NCBI GenBank assembly: GCA_964513075.1
Contig: CAZELR010000007.1
Coordinates: forward strand, 1 to 64,000
Origin: DAOUBP01 sp964513075
GTDB lineage: Bacteria; Chloroflexota; Anaerolineae; CG2-30-64-16
DNA: 64,000 bases
Reading direction: 5' to 3'
A program made the position numbers and the translations under genes. Positions within the stretch are counted from its first letter, which is position 1; each line of letters starts with the position of its first letter. Shown piece after piece: positions 40,544 to 49,199 of this stretch. A model generated the notes under the pieces. That model made no database searches. It saw only the letters and a program-made list of their open reading frames with translations, and had not been told where the DNA came from.

Positions 40544-41809
40544 TCAGTATCCGTACGCTTCTGCAAATGCCACCAACGCATCCTCAAACACACTCATGGG
40601 GGCCGTCACGATGCCCGCCCCCACCTGGCCGATGCCCGGGTCCTTGTGGGCGACGCCGGTGTTGACGCGGGGCGAGATGCCCTTTTCCACCACCTTGCGG
40701 ATGTCGATCCCCGTCGGGGTGCCGCGAAAGTCCAGGGGCGGCATGGTGAAGAACTTGTGCTCGGCGTACGTGATCTCGTACATATCCAGCGTGGTGTTGA
40801 TCGCGTCGCGCGCTGAGCCGCCGACGAACGATACGATGGCCGGCGCGGATGCCATCGCGAACCCGCCGATGCCCGCCGTCTCGGTGATGGTGCTGTCGCC
40901 GATATCGGGGTTGGCGTCAGCCTCGGTGAATCCTGAGAAGTACAACGCCTTCACCTTGCCGGCCGGGGCCGTGAACCAGCGGTCGCCCAGGCCGCTGACG
41001 CGGATGCCGAAGTCCGTGCCGTTGCGGGCCATGGTGGTGACGATGGTGCTGCCCGGAATCCCGTGACCAGCCAGCGTCATGAGCTTGCACGCGGCCATGC
41101 CCGGGTTCAACACGGCCAATGGGTTGTCGCCGAGCAGCCGCAGGATATCGGAGGCGATGTCGGCGGAGGGGGCCACCTTGACCACGGACGCGTCTAAGCT
41201 CTTGAGGAAGAGCAGCGTGCCGGCCTGCATCCGGTTGTGGCCGTCATCGCCCATGTGGAGCGACTGCGCCAACAGCGAGCGCAGGTCGATGCCGCCGCTG
41301 GTGCCGCCGGCCAGGCGGACCGCTGCATCCAGCACGGGCGCCATCACCTCGTTCAGCCAGCGCAGGCGGTCCAGCACGTCCTCGCTATATGCGCCCATGC
41401 GCAGCACCTTGCCGCGGCCTTCGTTGATGCTCGAGAAGGCACGCGGACCGCCCGGTCCGCCGGCCTGGTCCTCGACGATGTAGACCATCATCGAGGGCGA
41501 GATCAGGCCTGCCATCGGGCCGGCAGCCGAGTAATGGTGGCAGGGCGCGAAGTCGATTGCCCCCGCTGTGATCAGCGCCTCCGCGTCGTCCCAGCCCCTG
41601 GCCTTGCCTTCGAAGATCAGTGCGCCCACGGCCGCGCCTTTCATCGGGCCGGCCATGCGCTCCCAGGTGATCGGTGGGCCCGCGTGCAGCAGCAGATTGT
41701 CGCGCATCCCAGGAATCACATCCCGCGCTCGTCCCAGCCCGATCAGCACCGGCCTGGATGCCATCATACGTTCAACGGTTGTGCGATTGGCTTGCTCGAT
41801 GTCTATCAT
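40544..41809 (-). CDS. DUF1116 protein, AllG-like oxamate carbamoyltransferase subunit
   Basis: 421 residues from ATG 41809 with AGGAGAGG upstream. Matches the YlbE/DUF1116 family throughout, e.g. MAGPMKGAAVGALIFEGKA, FAPCHHYSAAGPMAG, CGTSGG-like LAGGTSGGIDLR and TPTGIDIRKVVEKGISP. In E. coli the fdrA-ylbE-ylbF products (AllF, AllG, AllH) act together in anaerobic allantoin breakdown as oxamate carbamoyltransferase. AllF homologue is the next gene upstream; no AllH or carbamate kinase is visible. Confidence 0.85.
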   Translation of the reverse strand: MIDIEQANRTTVERMMASRPVLIGLGRARDVIPGMRDNLLLHAGPPITWERMAGPMKGAAVGALIFEGKARGWDDAEALITAGAIDFAPCHHYSAAGPMAGLISPSMMVYIVEDQAGGPGGPRAFSSINEGRGKVLRMGAYSEDVLDRLRWLNEVMAPVLDAAVRLAGGTSGGIDLRSLLAQSLHMGDDGHNRMQAGTLLFLKSLDASVVKVAPSADIASDILRLLGDNPLAVLNPGMAACKLMTLAGHGIPGSTIVTTMARNGTDFGIRVSGLGDRWFTAPAGKVKALYFSGFTEADANPDIGDSTITETAGIGGFAMASAPAIVSFVGGSARDAINTTLDMYEITYAEHKFFTMPPLDFRGTPTGIDIRKVVEKGISPRVNTGVAHKDPGIGQVGAGIVTAPMSVFEDALVAFAEAYGY

Positions 41810-41821
41810 GGCCTCTCCTTC

Positions 41822-41854
41822 AGACCTTCGAGGTCTCGCAGACCTCGAAGGTCT
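41822..41854. repeat. Dispersed palindrome, copy 3
   Basis: AGACCTTCGAGGTCT-CGC-AGACCTCGAAGGTCT, identical to copy 1, placed in the 50-bp gap between the AllF-like and AllG-like genes. Confidence 0.9.
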
Positions 41855-41859
41855 CCACA

Positions 41860-43653
41860 TCAGGATGACAGGCGACTGGCCCCTTTCATTCGTGCGAGGA
41901 TCGCGGCCAGCTTCTCGTTTCCCCCGGCGGGCGGCCGCCAGTCCACCTGGATGGCCTGGCTGCCCTGGGCGATCAGGTTCTCGGCGAACGACTCCAGGCC
42001 GACGTTGATGGCGGAGAGCGGCTTTTGCAGGGTCGCGAGGTCCACCGGTGCGGCAGATCGGGACAAAGCAGATTGGGATTCTGGATTGAGGCTGCGCACC
42101 AACTGGCCGGCGTAGCGGATCGTTGCCTCATTATTCGTATCAACCCACGCGCCCGCGTTTCTGAGCTGCTCGATCTGGCTGGCCAAGCCTTGCGGATCTT
42201 CGTCTGTGCCCGTGACGACAGCGACGATTTCCAGGTAACGACCGCTCGCCTGGGCTGCGGCTCTGGCCCTGGCGATGGCAGGGGCCAGCTCGCTGGCGGG
42301 GTCGGGGTGCGATCCGTAGCCGAGAACCACGTCCAGCATGATTACGGCCGTCTCCGGATCCGCGGCTTCTTGATCCAGCCGGCGGATGCGCAGCTCATTG
42401 TTCATCATCGGATGCAGTCGTCCAACGGTGAACTCGTCCTCGCCCAGGTCGATGATGGTATGCTCCTGGCTCGTCAACGCGTTGGGAATCCGGTTTGCCT
42501 TATTGAGAGGCGCGTTGGCCCACACGCGGGGCAGGTAGTCCTGGAGCAGGTATTGCGCTTCGTAGGCCAGCGTGCCGCCTGAAAACAGACCGCGCAGATA
42601 ACGTTGTCCAGGCGCAAACCTCCCCCCCTCCTCGATTCCCCCCCCTCTCCGGACGGCAGAACTGTCGCCGTCGGGAGAGGGGGGCAGGGGGGTGAGGTCA
42701 ACCGCCAAGCGCGCCGCATCGTCCAGCCCCGTTGCGAAGTAGAGATTGTCGATTTGCCGGGCCGACGCGGCACGACCGATGAAATTCACGACCACCGGCT
42801 TCTGCGCCTGGCGGGCCAGCGCCAACATCTCCTCGGCGACCCTGGGCGCGGGCGGCTTGGACACCAGGACGATGACCCGTGTCTCGGGGTCGCGTGCCAG
42901 CACATCGATGGCCTGCCGGAAAGTGACCGCGCCGACCTGCTCCGTGAGATCGCGACCGCCCGTGCCGATGCCGTGGGTGAGGCCTCCGCCCAACTGGTGG
43001 ATGCGCGCAGTAACGTGCTGCAAGCCTGTGCCGGCCGCGGCCACGACGCCGATCGGTCCGCGGCGCACCCCGTTGGCGAAGCCGAGGCCGATCCCATTGA
43101 TGATGGCGGTCCCGCAGTCCGGACCCATCACCAGCAGACCGCGCGCCGACGACATCTCCTTGAGCGCTATCTCGTCTTCGATCGACACGTTGTCGCTGAA
43201 CAGGAAGACGTGCTTGCCCAGCTCCAGCGCCGCGCGCGCGACCCCGGCAGCATAGCGGCCTGCAACCGAGACCAGCACCCAAGAGGCGTCAGGAAGCAGC
43301 GCGGCCGCGGTCTCCAGGCTTTGCGGCCGGTAGTCTTGCTGAAGGGTCGAAGCGCGCCGGGTGAGCAGCCCATCGACCTGCGCCAGCGCGGCGCGGGCTG
43401 ACGCCTTGTCGAGTGCCTTGACGGTGATGATCAGGTCGTCGGACCTGATATCGCGCACTTCCGGCGGCAGCAGGCCGCTCTGGGCCAGCAGCTCAAGATT
43501 GGCAGGCGTGCCCATCATCACCCCGGCGTCGACGACATTGGGGAGTGCAGCGAGGGAAGCGCGCAATTGCATCAGGACGATAGAGTCGTAGTAGGCGCTG
43601 CGCCTTAGCTCGGCTTGAGTAACTGTCATGGGCATTTCATGCTTGGGCATCAT
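41860..43653 (-). CDS. FdrA/AllF-like protein
   Basis: 597 residues. Two halves resembling succinyl-CoA synthetase: an N-terminal CoA-binding-like domain (KHVFLFSDNVSIEDEIALKE; GLLVMGPDCGTAIINGIGLGFAN) and a C-terminal ligase-like domain (VIMLDVVLGYGSHPDPA; AVVTGTDEDPQGL). Family FdrA/AllF, partner of AllG. Residues about 318-345 (LTPLPPSPDGDSSAVRRGGG) are an in-frame insertion of repeat character just before FAPGQRYLRGLFSGGTL. Start 43653 (ATGATG) with GGAG 9 nt upstream. Confidence 0.85.
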   Translation of the reverse strand: MMPKHEMPMTVTQAELRRSAYYDSIVLMQLRASLAALPNVVDAGVMMGTPANLELLAQSGLLPPEVRDIRSDDLIITVKALDKASARAALAQVDGLLTRRASTLQQDYRPQSLETAAALLPDASWVLVSVAGRYAAGVARAALELGKHVFLFSDNVSIEDEIALKEMSSARGLLVMGPDCGTAIINGIGLGFANGVRRGPIGVVAAAGTGLQHVTARIHQLGGGLTHGIGTGGRDLTEQVGAVTFRQAIDVLARDPETRVIVLVSKPPAPRVAEEMLALARQAQKPVVVNFIGRAASARQIDNLYFATGLDDAARLAVDLTPLPPSPDGDSSAVRRGGGIEEGGRFAPGQRYLRGLFSGGTLAYEAQYLLQDYLPRVWANAPLNKANRIPNALTSQEHTIIDLGEDEFTVGRLHPMMNNELRIRRLDQEAADPETAVIMLDVVLGYGSHPDPASELAPAIARARAAAQASGRYLEIVAVVTGTDEDPQGLASQIEQLRNAGAWVDTNNEATIRYAGQLVRSLNPESQSALSRSAAPVDLATLQKPLSAINVGLESFAENLIAQGSQAIQVDWRPPAGGNEKLAAILARMKGASRLSS

Positions 43654-43677
43654 GATGCGTGGCTCCGATTCGGGTGC

Positions 43678-44868
43678 TCAGATCACTCCCTGGGCCTTGA
43701 GCTGTTGGACTTGTTCCTGGGTATAGCCCAGGTCTGCCAGGATCTCTCCGGTGTGCTGCCCCAATGTTGGCGACGGCAGGCGGTAGCTGACGGGCGTGGC
43801 GCTCAGATGCACCGGGTTGCCCACCGAGCGCACCAGGCCGGCGGTGGGGTGCAACTGCTCCACAATCATCTCGCGGGCGATGATCTGGGGATCATTGAGT
43901 GCTTCGTCCACTTCGTTGATCGGCCCGCAGGGGATATCGGCCGCGCGCAATCTCTCCAGCCAGAACGCCGCATCCTGGGTCGCAAAGACCTGCTCCAGCA
44001 GTGGAATCAGCGCGCTGCGATTGCGGATGCGGTCCGGGTTGGTGGCGAAGCGCGGATCAGCACCCACAGTCTCGACGATATTGAGCGCCTGGCAGAACCG
44101 CGTCCAGAGCCGCTCCGTGCCTACCGCGACGGTCAGGTGCTTATCGCGCGCGCGAAACGGTTGGTAAGGCACAATGGTTGCGTGGGCGTTTCCGATCTTC
44201 TGCGGACGTTCGCCGGTGGCGAAGTACGCGCCGGCCATGTGCGTCATCCAGGCGAGCTGGCTATCGAGCAGCGCCATGTCCAATACCTGGCCCTGTCCCG
44301 TCCGGTCGCGGGCCACGAGCGCCGACAGGATGCCGATCATGCAATACAGGCTGCAGGTGGCATCGGCGAGTGGGATCGGAAAGCGGATCGGCCCCATGCC
44401 CGGCTCGCCGGTCTGCGCCATGAGCCCGGCGCGTGCCTGCGCCACTACATCATAGCCGCCCTGGCCCGCCTCCGGCCCGGTCATGCCGAAGCCGCTGATG
44501 AGGCAACAGATCAAGCGCGGGTTGATCCCACGCAGGGTGTCCGGGTCCGCGCGCAGCCTGCGCAACGACTCCAGGCTGGGCTGGTTGACCATGAAGACGT
44601 CGGCCTCGGCGATCAGCCGATGCAGGATGGCTTGCCCCTCCGGCTCTTTCAGATTGAGCGTGATCCCGCGCTTGTTGCGGTTGACGCTCATGAAGTAGGC
44701 GCTTTCCTTTTTGACATAAGGAGGCGCCCAGCCGCGGGTCATGTCGCCCGCGCCGGGACGCTCGATCTTGATGACATCGGCCCCTAAATCGCCCAGCATC
44801 ATGGCGCAAAACGGCCCAGCCAGCGCCTCAGTCATTTCGATGACACGAATTCCGTCGAGTGGCTCCAT
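43678..44868 (-). CDS. Family III CoA-transferase (CaiB/BaiF)
   Basis: 396 residues. Moves CoA between carboxylic acids. Conserved openings LDGIRVIEMTEALAGPFCAMMLGDLGADVIKIERPGAGD, NRNKRGITLNLK and the active Asp in VLDMALLDSQLAWM. Located between the FdrA-like gene (24-bp gap) and an MFS transporter. It suggests that the pathway ends in CoA-linked acid intermediates. Confidence 0.92.
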   Translation of the reverse strand: MEPLDGIRVIEMTEALAGPFCAMMLGDLGADVIKIERPGAGDMTRGWAPPYVKKESAYFMSVNRNKRGITLNLKEPEGQAILHRLIAEADVFMVNQPSLESLRRLRADPDTLRGINPRLICCLISGFGMTGPEAGQGGYDVVAQARAGLMAQTGEPGMGPIRFPIPLADATCSLYCMIGILSALVARDRTGQGQVLDMALLDSQLAWMTHMAGAYFATGERPQKIGNAHATIVPYQPFRARDKHLTVAVGTERLWTRFCQALNIVETVGADPRFATNPDRIRNRSALIPLLEQVFATQDAAFWLERLRAADIPCGPINEVDEALNDPQIIAREMIVEQLHPTAGLVRSVGNPVHLSATPVSYRLPSPTLGQHTGEILADLGYTQEQVQQLKAQGVI

Positions 44869-44913
44869 GGAGTACCTCTTAGTCTTCAGAACTCGAGATT
44901 GCGTCCGGGACTT

Positions 44914-46131
44914 TTAACCCCGTGATCCTTGATCCCCAATCCCTGGTCTGGGCATATCGCGGCCGAATAGGGCGAAGAACACCGTTCCGGCTGCGCCGAA
45001 GGCAGCCGCCACCAGGAAGTTGGTCTGCGGCGAGATTTCCCACAGGAACGCGCCGCCGAACGCGGCGAGCGAGACGATGACATCGCGTATGAGATAGTAT
45101 AGCCCGAACATCGCCGCCTTTTTGTCCTCGGGCGCCAGGTCCATGATCAGCGCCTTGCGAGTCGGTTCACCGAACTCCTTGAGCCCGCGCACGATGAACG
45201 CAACGACGAGCATCCAGAAAGAGTGCGAAAACAGCAAGACCACAGGAAAGAGGGTGAAGTTCAGAAACGTGATCGCCACATAAGGCTTCTTGCCGTTCCG
45301 GTCGGCCAGGTAGGCGACTGGAATGTAGACCAGCATTGCCACGATCATCTCGATGGTGGTCAGCAAGCCGAATTGCGGCGCTGAGACGCCGACCACCTTC
45401 ATGGCCCAGATGACGGCGAACGCGTAGGGAATCTGCTCGCAGAAGCGCACCAAGATGTCGGAGATCAACAGGTTGCGCAGGTCGGGCGTTATGAAGCGGA
45501 CCAGCCGCAAGGGGTTACTCTCTGCTTGTTTCTTCTGCTGGCCTTCTTCGATCAGTAACTGTTGGAGCACCAGAGCGATCAGCGCCAGGGCCAGTGCAAC
45601 GCCGAACGCTGCGCGCACGCCATCTCGTTCGCCGTAGGCGGCGATCAGCAGCCCACCGATCACCGGACCGAGCGCCATGGGAATCCGCCGCACCAGGGAG
45701 TGGAGCGACACGCCCATAGTGCGCTTGTCCTTGGGCAGCGCCGCAGCAACCAGGCTCATGGTCGCGGGCAGCGAGAGAGCATCCCATGAGATGAAGAAGA
45801 CAGCCCCGACAATCACCGCCTGCCAGGTGGGAAACAGGATGACGATGATGTAGCCAACCATCGCGACCACATTGAAGATGGCCAGCGCGCGTTTGTAGCC
45901 CACGCGATCGCTCAGGTAGCCGCCAGGGAACGAGTACAGCGCGCTGAGCAGGTTATCCATCCCGTTCAACAGGCCGATGGCGTAGGAGCTGCCGCCCAGC
46001 GCGATCAAGTAGATGGGTAGGAAGCGCTCACCCAACTTCTCGCCCATCCCCACCAGGACGACCATGACCAGCAGGGTGGCGATGTTGCGGCGGAGGCCCA
46101 GGAAGTCGCTGATGCGACGTTTAAAAGTCAT
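44914..46131 (-). CDS. Major facilitator superfamily transporter
   Basis: 405 residues from ATG 46131, which overlaps the nitrilase gene stop as ATGA. Twelve membrane helices; MFS loop motif GGYLSDRVGYKRAL between helices 2 and 3 and the second-half counterpart YLADRNGKKPY. Substrate not predictable; context suggests uptake of the compound degraded by the surrounding enzymes. Confidence 0.9.
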   Translation of the reverse strand: MTFKRRISDFLGLRRNIATLLVMVVLVGMGEKLGERFLPIYLIALGGSSYAIGLLNGMDNLLSALYSFPGGYLSDRVGYKRALAIFNVVAMVGYIIVILFPTWQAVIVGAVFFISWDALSLPATMSLVAAALPKDKRTMGVSLHSLVRRIPMALGPVIGGLLIAAYGERDGVRAAFGVALALALIALVLQQLLIEEGQQKKQAESNPLRLVRFITPDLRNLLISDILVRFCEQIPYAFAVIWAMKVVGVSAPQFGLLTTIEMIVAMLVYIPVAYLADRNGKKPYVAITFLNFTLFPVVLLFSHSFWMLVVAFIVRGLKEFGEPTRKALIMDLAPEDKKAAMFGLYYLIRDVIVSLAAFGGAFLWEISPQTNFLVAAAFGAAGTVFFALFGRDMPRPGIGDQGSRG

Positions 46132-47078
46132 AGGGTATCCGGAGGTTTCGCCGGCTCGAACCTGCCTTTTGCTGGCGTCAAGATGTTGCGATAGGCGGCC
46201 AGGTTGCGCTCCCGCAGATGCTCGAAGATCATGGGACTGGCCGCGCCGTAGGTGATGCGCTTGAGCGGATCGGGGTCGAGCTCGGCGAAGCAGACCTCCT
46301 CGGTGCCGCGCGCCTGTGCCAGTTTGTGCGCGATGGGATCGACGATCATGCTGTGGCCGAAGTAGTAGTTGCCGCCTGCGTCGGGACCCACGTAGTTGCA
46401 ACCAATCAGGTAAACATGGTTGTCATACGCGCGCGCCCGGTTGGTCAGCTCCCAGATTTCGAACGAGCGGAGCAGGGCGCTGGTGCGGATGATCACTTCT
46501 GCGCCCATGATGGCCTCCGCGCGATACAGCTCCGGGAAGTCGCCATCGAAGCAAATGGTCAGACCGATATTCGCCAGCGGCGTCTCGATCACCACGGGGT
46601 CCATCCCGGGGGTCGACCATCCGCTGACTTCTACCTCCCCTTGCCTGTGCATGGGAGAGGTGGGCGAGCTTCGCTCGCGCGGGGTGAGTGCCCTCATGCG
46701 TTCGGTGGGGAACAGGTGCGTCTTGCGGTACACCCCCAGCACATCGCCGCTTGGCCCGATCAACGCGGCCGAGTTGAATACGACGCCGCGCGTCTCCCCG
46801 CGTTCGTAGGCGCCGAAGGCCAGATGAATGCCCAGCTCCTGCGCCACTGCCTGCAGCGGCTCGGTTTGGCGCCCTGGCAGGGTGTCCACCGTATCCCAGA
46901 GATCGCCTGGTCCAACGCCGGGTGCGAAGCCGGTGGTGATCGTCTCCGGCAGCACGATGAGCTGGGCGCCCGATTCGTCAAACGCGCGGCGGGTCCAGGC
47001 GACCGATTTGGCGACATTGGCCGCGATATCCATCGGCGTGATCGCGTACTGGGCGCAAGCGGCGGTGAAGCGTTGCAT
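46128..47078 (-). CDS. Nitrilase-superfamily carbon-nitrogen hydrolase
   Basis: 316 residues. Catalytic triad Glu (LIVLPETITTGF), Lys (GVYRKTHLFPTE) and Cys (GLTICFDGDFPE). Amidase or N-carbamoyl hydrolase class. Residues about 130-155 (LTPRERSSPTSPMHRQGEVE) come from a dispersed repeat inserted between the Lys loop and the Cys strand, in a surface position compatible with folding. Coupled to the MFS gene. Confidence 0.88.
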   Translation of the reverse strand: MQRFTAACAQYAITPMDIAANVAKSVAWTRRAFDESGAQLIVLPETITTGFAPGVGPGDLWDTVDTLPGRQTEPLQAVAQELGIHLAFGAYERGETRGVVFNSAALIGPSGDVLGVYRKTHLFPTERMRALTPRERSSPTSPMHRQGEVEVSGWSTPGMDPVVIETPLANIGLTICFDGDFPELYRAEAIMGAEVIIRTSALLRSFEIWELTNRARAYDNHVYLIGCNYVGPDAGGNYYFGHSMIVDPIAHKLAQARGTEEVCFAELDPDPLKRITYGAASPMIFEHLRERNLAAYRNILTPAKGRFEPAKPPDTL

Positions 47079-47110
47079 CGTTGCTCCTGGGGGCCGGTTC
47101 CAGGTTGGCG

Positions 47111-47148
47111 GGTTGCAGGTTGCAGATCACAACCTTTGACCTGCAACC
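47111..47148. repeat. GGTTGCAGG-type repeat/hairpin in the nitrilase leader
   Basis: GGTTGCAGGT (47111-47120) pairs with ACCTGCAACC (47139-47148), and GTTGCAG occurs as a direct repeat. Located between the cyclase and nitrilase genes. Confidence 0.55.
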
Positions 47149-47156
47149 TGTAACCT

Positions 47157-48029
47157 TCAACCGCGCGACAGTGCGTTGATCCGATCGACGTGCGCCGGGT
47201 TGAACGCATCACCGAACTTCGTCATGCCCATCGTCTCTTTGAGCTCCATCAGCTCGTCGTATTCAGCATCTTCCACGAACGCGACGCAGCGGCCGATCGA
47301 GCTTTCGCCGTCCACAAAGCGCCAGGGGAAGAATCCCACCGTGGCGCGACGGTTAAGCAGTAAGTCGATCTCGCCGCCGATGCACTCCGCGTGGATGATG
47401 TGATGCGGGAACATCTCGATGTGCATGAGCTGATACTTGGAATCGTCGAAGCACTCTTCCAGGCTTTGGCCGTACTTCTTGCGGAAGTGCGCGTCCGCCT
47501 CTTTGGCCTGGCGCGGCATCCACTGCCGGATGATGGTGTTCATAGGATGATCCGCGCTGCCGCAATCCACGCCGATCCATTTGATCTGCTTCCGTTTGGC
47601 CCATTCCGCAAACTCCCGATCGGGCCCGGGGTGCTGCACCATATAGCGGATCTCATCCGCCGTGGGCATGTCCCAGCCGAAGTGGTGATAACCGGTGTGA
47701 ATGATCAGGATGTCGCCCTGGCGCACCTCGACGCGCTCCTCGATCATTTTGGCAGTGTAGACGTCGTAGTTGCCGCAGACATCCGAGAGGTCCACGATGG
47801 CTCCGGGCCCGACCAGGAAATCCATCTCCAGGCTGGCAATATCTTTGCCTGGCGTGAAGAAGTGGATCTCGCCGTCGAGATGCGTGCCCAGGTGGTTGGA
47901 GTGGGTGAGCAGCTGGCCGTTAGCCCCATTGGGAGCCAGTCGTTTGAAGTACTTTACCTGCAGCGGCTCATAGGTGGGCCACGCCGGCGTGCCGATGCCC
48001 AGAGGGATGGTGAGGTCGATGATCTTCAT
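47157..48029 (-). CDS. Cyclase-family metal-dependent amidohydrolase (kynurenine formamidase-like)
   Basis: 290 residues. Metal motif HLGTHLDGEIHFF (HxGTHxDxxxHF) with DLTIPLGIGTPAWPTY at the start. Family members hydrolyse formyl-, carbamoyl- or lactam amides. First gene of the - strand operon that runs to AllG, next to the nitrilase and CoA-transferase; ring-opened N-heterocycles are likely substrates. Confidence 0.88.
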   Translation of the reverse strand: MKIIDLTIPLGIGTPAWPTYEPLQVKYFKRLAPNGANGQLLTHSNHLGTHLDGEIHFFTPGKDIASLEMDFLVGPGAIVDLSDVCGNYDVYTAKMIEERVEVRQGDILIIHTGYHHFGWDMPTADEIRYMVQHPGPDREFAEWAKRKQIKWIGVDCGSADHPMNTIIRQWMPRQAKEADAHFRKKYGQSLEECFDDSKYQLMHIEMFPHHIIHAECIGGEIDLLLNRRATVGFFPWRFVDGESSIGRCVAFVEDAEYDELMELKETMGMTKFGDAFNPAHVDRINALSRG

Positions 48030-48046
48030 GGTGGTAATATGCCTCC

Positions 48047-49015
48047 TTATTGATCTCCAAAGTCCGCTATGAAGTAGATGCCCCAGGCGCCTCGCGCCAC
48101 GCCGATGCCGATCTCGGTGGCGCGATCTGCCATGATGTTCCGCACATGGGGGTCCGCCCCGGGCGGTTCATTCCACCACATTGCCAGTGCGTGTTCTACG
48201 CTCTGCGCGTTGGCCCAATTCTCACCGGACCAGGTCGGGACATAGCCTGCTCGCTGCAGCCGCGCGGCTAACCGTGCGCCGTCGGAGCCGACATGACTGC
48301 CGCGGTTGCGCCGAGCGCAGTCGTCGGCATGCGCTTGGGCCGCGGCCGCCAGCGTGTCGTTCCAGGTGAGGGCCGCGCGGCCGCCGGCCAGGCGTTTTTC
48401 ATTGATCCGGTTCAGCAGATCAAGGGCCATGGGGTCGATTTCCGAAGCGGACGCCGCAGCTTGCTCTGGTGCAGGCGCTGATTCGGCCTGCAGCGCCGGT
48501 TCCGGCGCGGCAGATTGCTGCGCTGGGGCACTCACTTGCACTGCTGCCAGGGCATTCTGCGTCATTCCCGGGATGCGCAGTTGTTGGCCCACCGCGAGAC
48601 GTCGGGGATCCACCCCGGAATTGGCGGCAAGCAGGTCATCGACAGAAAGACCGTAGTTGGCGGCAATATCCCACAGGGTGTCATCCACCCGCACGGTATA
48701 CGTCGCGCTGACCGCTGCAGGTGACACAGTGGTTGTTACAGGGCTGCTGGGCACGCGGATAATTTGTCCGGGCCGCAGCAGCTTGGGATCGCCCAGGCTG
48801 TTGTTGAGCGCGAGCAGTTCCTGCAGAGTGATGCCGTGAGCTGCGGCGATCTTCCAAAGCGTATCGCCGGGTTGGATCGTGTAGAGATAGCTGGTTTCCG
48901 CTTCCGTTGCGGTGTCGGTGAGTCCGGTTGCGGTTGCGTTGAAGGGCAAGTATAGCGTTAGCGAGAGGAACAGTACACAGAGCAACCGGTATCGTTGAAT
49001 ACGTTGGTTGTGCAT
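48047..49015 (-). CDS. Secreted protein with two LysM domains and a CAP domain
   Basis: 322 residues from ATG 49015. Signal peptide (about 1-35, LLCVLFLSLTLYLPFNATA), LysM 1 (YTIQPGDTLWKIAAAHGITLQELLALNN), LysM 2 (YTVRVDDTLWDIAANYGLSVDDLLAAN), an Ala/Pro/Glu linker, then a CAP/SCP domain (LLNRINEKRLAGGRAALTWND; AQAHADDCARR; YVPTWSGENWANAQ). Cell-wall or polysaccharide binding; CAP role unknown. The -10 box ends 6 nt before the ATG. Confidence 0.9.
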   Translation of the reverse strand: MHNQRIQRYRLLCVLFLSLTLYLPFNATATGLTDTATEAETSYLYTIQPGDTLWKIAAAHGITLQELLALNNSLGDPKLLRPGQIIRVPSSPVTTTVSPAAVSATYTVRVDDTLWDIAANYGLSVDDLLAANSGVDPRRLAVGQQLRIPGMTQNALAAVQVSAPAQQSAAPEPALQAESAPAPEQAAASASEIDPMALDLLNRINEKRLAGGRAALTWNDTLAAAAQAHADDCARRNRGSHVGSDGARLAARLQRAGYVPTWSGENWANAQSVEHALAMWWNEPPGADPHVRNIMADRATEIGIGVARGAWGIYFIADFGDQ

Positions 49016-49021
49016 GGGGCC

Positions 49022-49051
49022 AGTATAGCATCGTCTCTGCGTTTTCGGCAA
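49022..49051 (-). promoter_or_regulatory. Promoter predicting a leaderless LysM/CAP mRNA
   Basis: On the - strand TTGCCG (49051-49046), 18-nt spacer, TATACT (49027-49022), then GGCCCC and the ATG at 49015. No ribosome-binding site. Confidence 0.7.
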
Positions 49052-49068
49052 GTAGCGCGCGGAAGGAA

Positions 49069-49097
49069 TTGTCAAGCCGGTTTATATTTGCTATACT
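49069..49097 (+). promoter_or_regulatory. Promoter of the giant secreted protease gene
   Basis: TTGTCA (49069-49074), 17-nt spacer, TATACT (49092-49097). Its first 13 and last 9 bases over 32 match the promoter at 55407-55438 exactly. Confidence 0.8.
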
Positions 49098-49199
49098 CAT
49101 TCGCGCCTTATGGTGACGCGTGCAGCACCGGCGTCTAACCACTGACCCTCCTCGTGCCGTTCGCGCCGCGTTGTCTGTTCCTGGACAAAGGAGGCGCAT

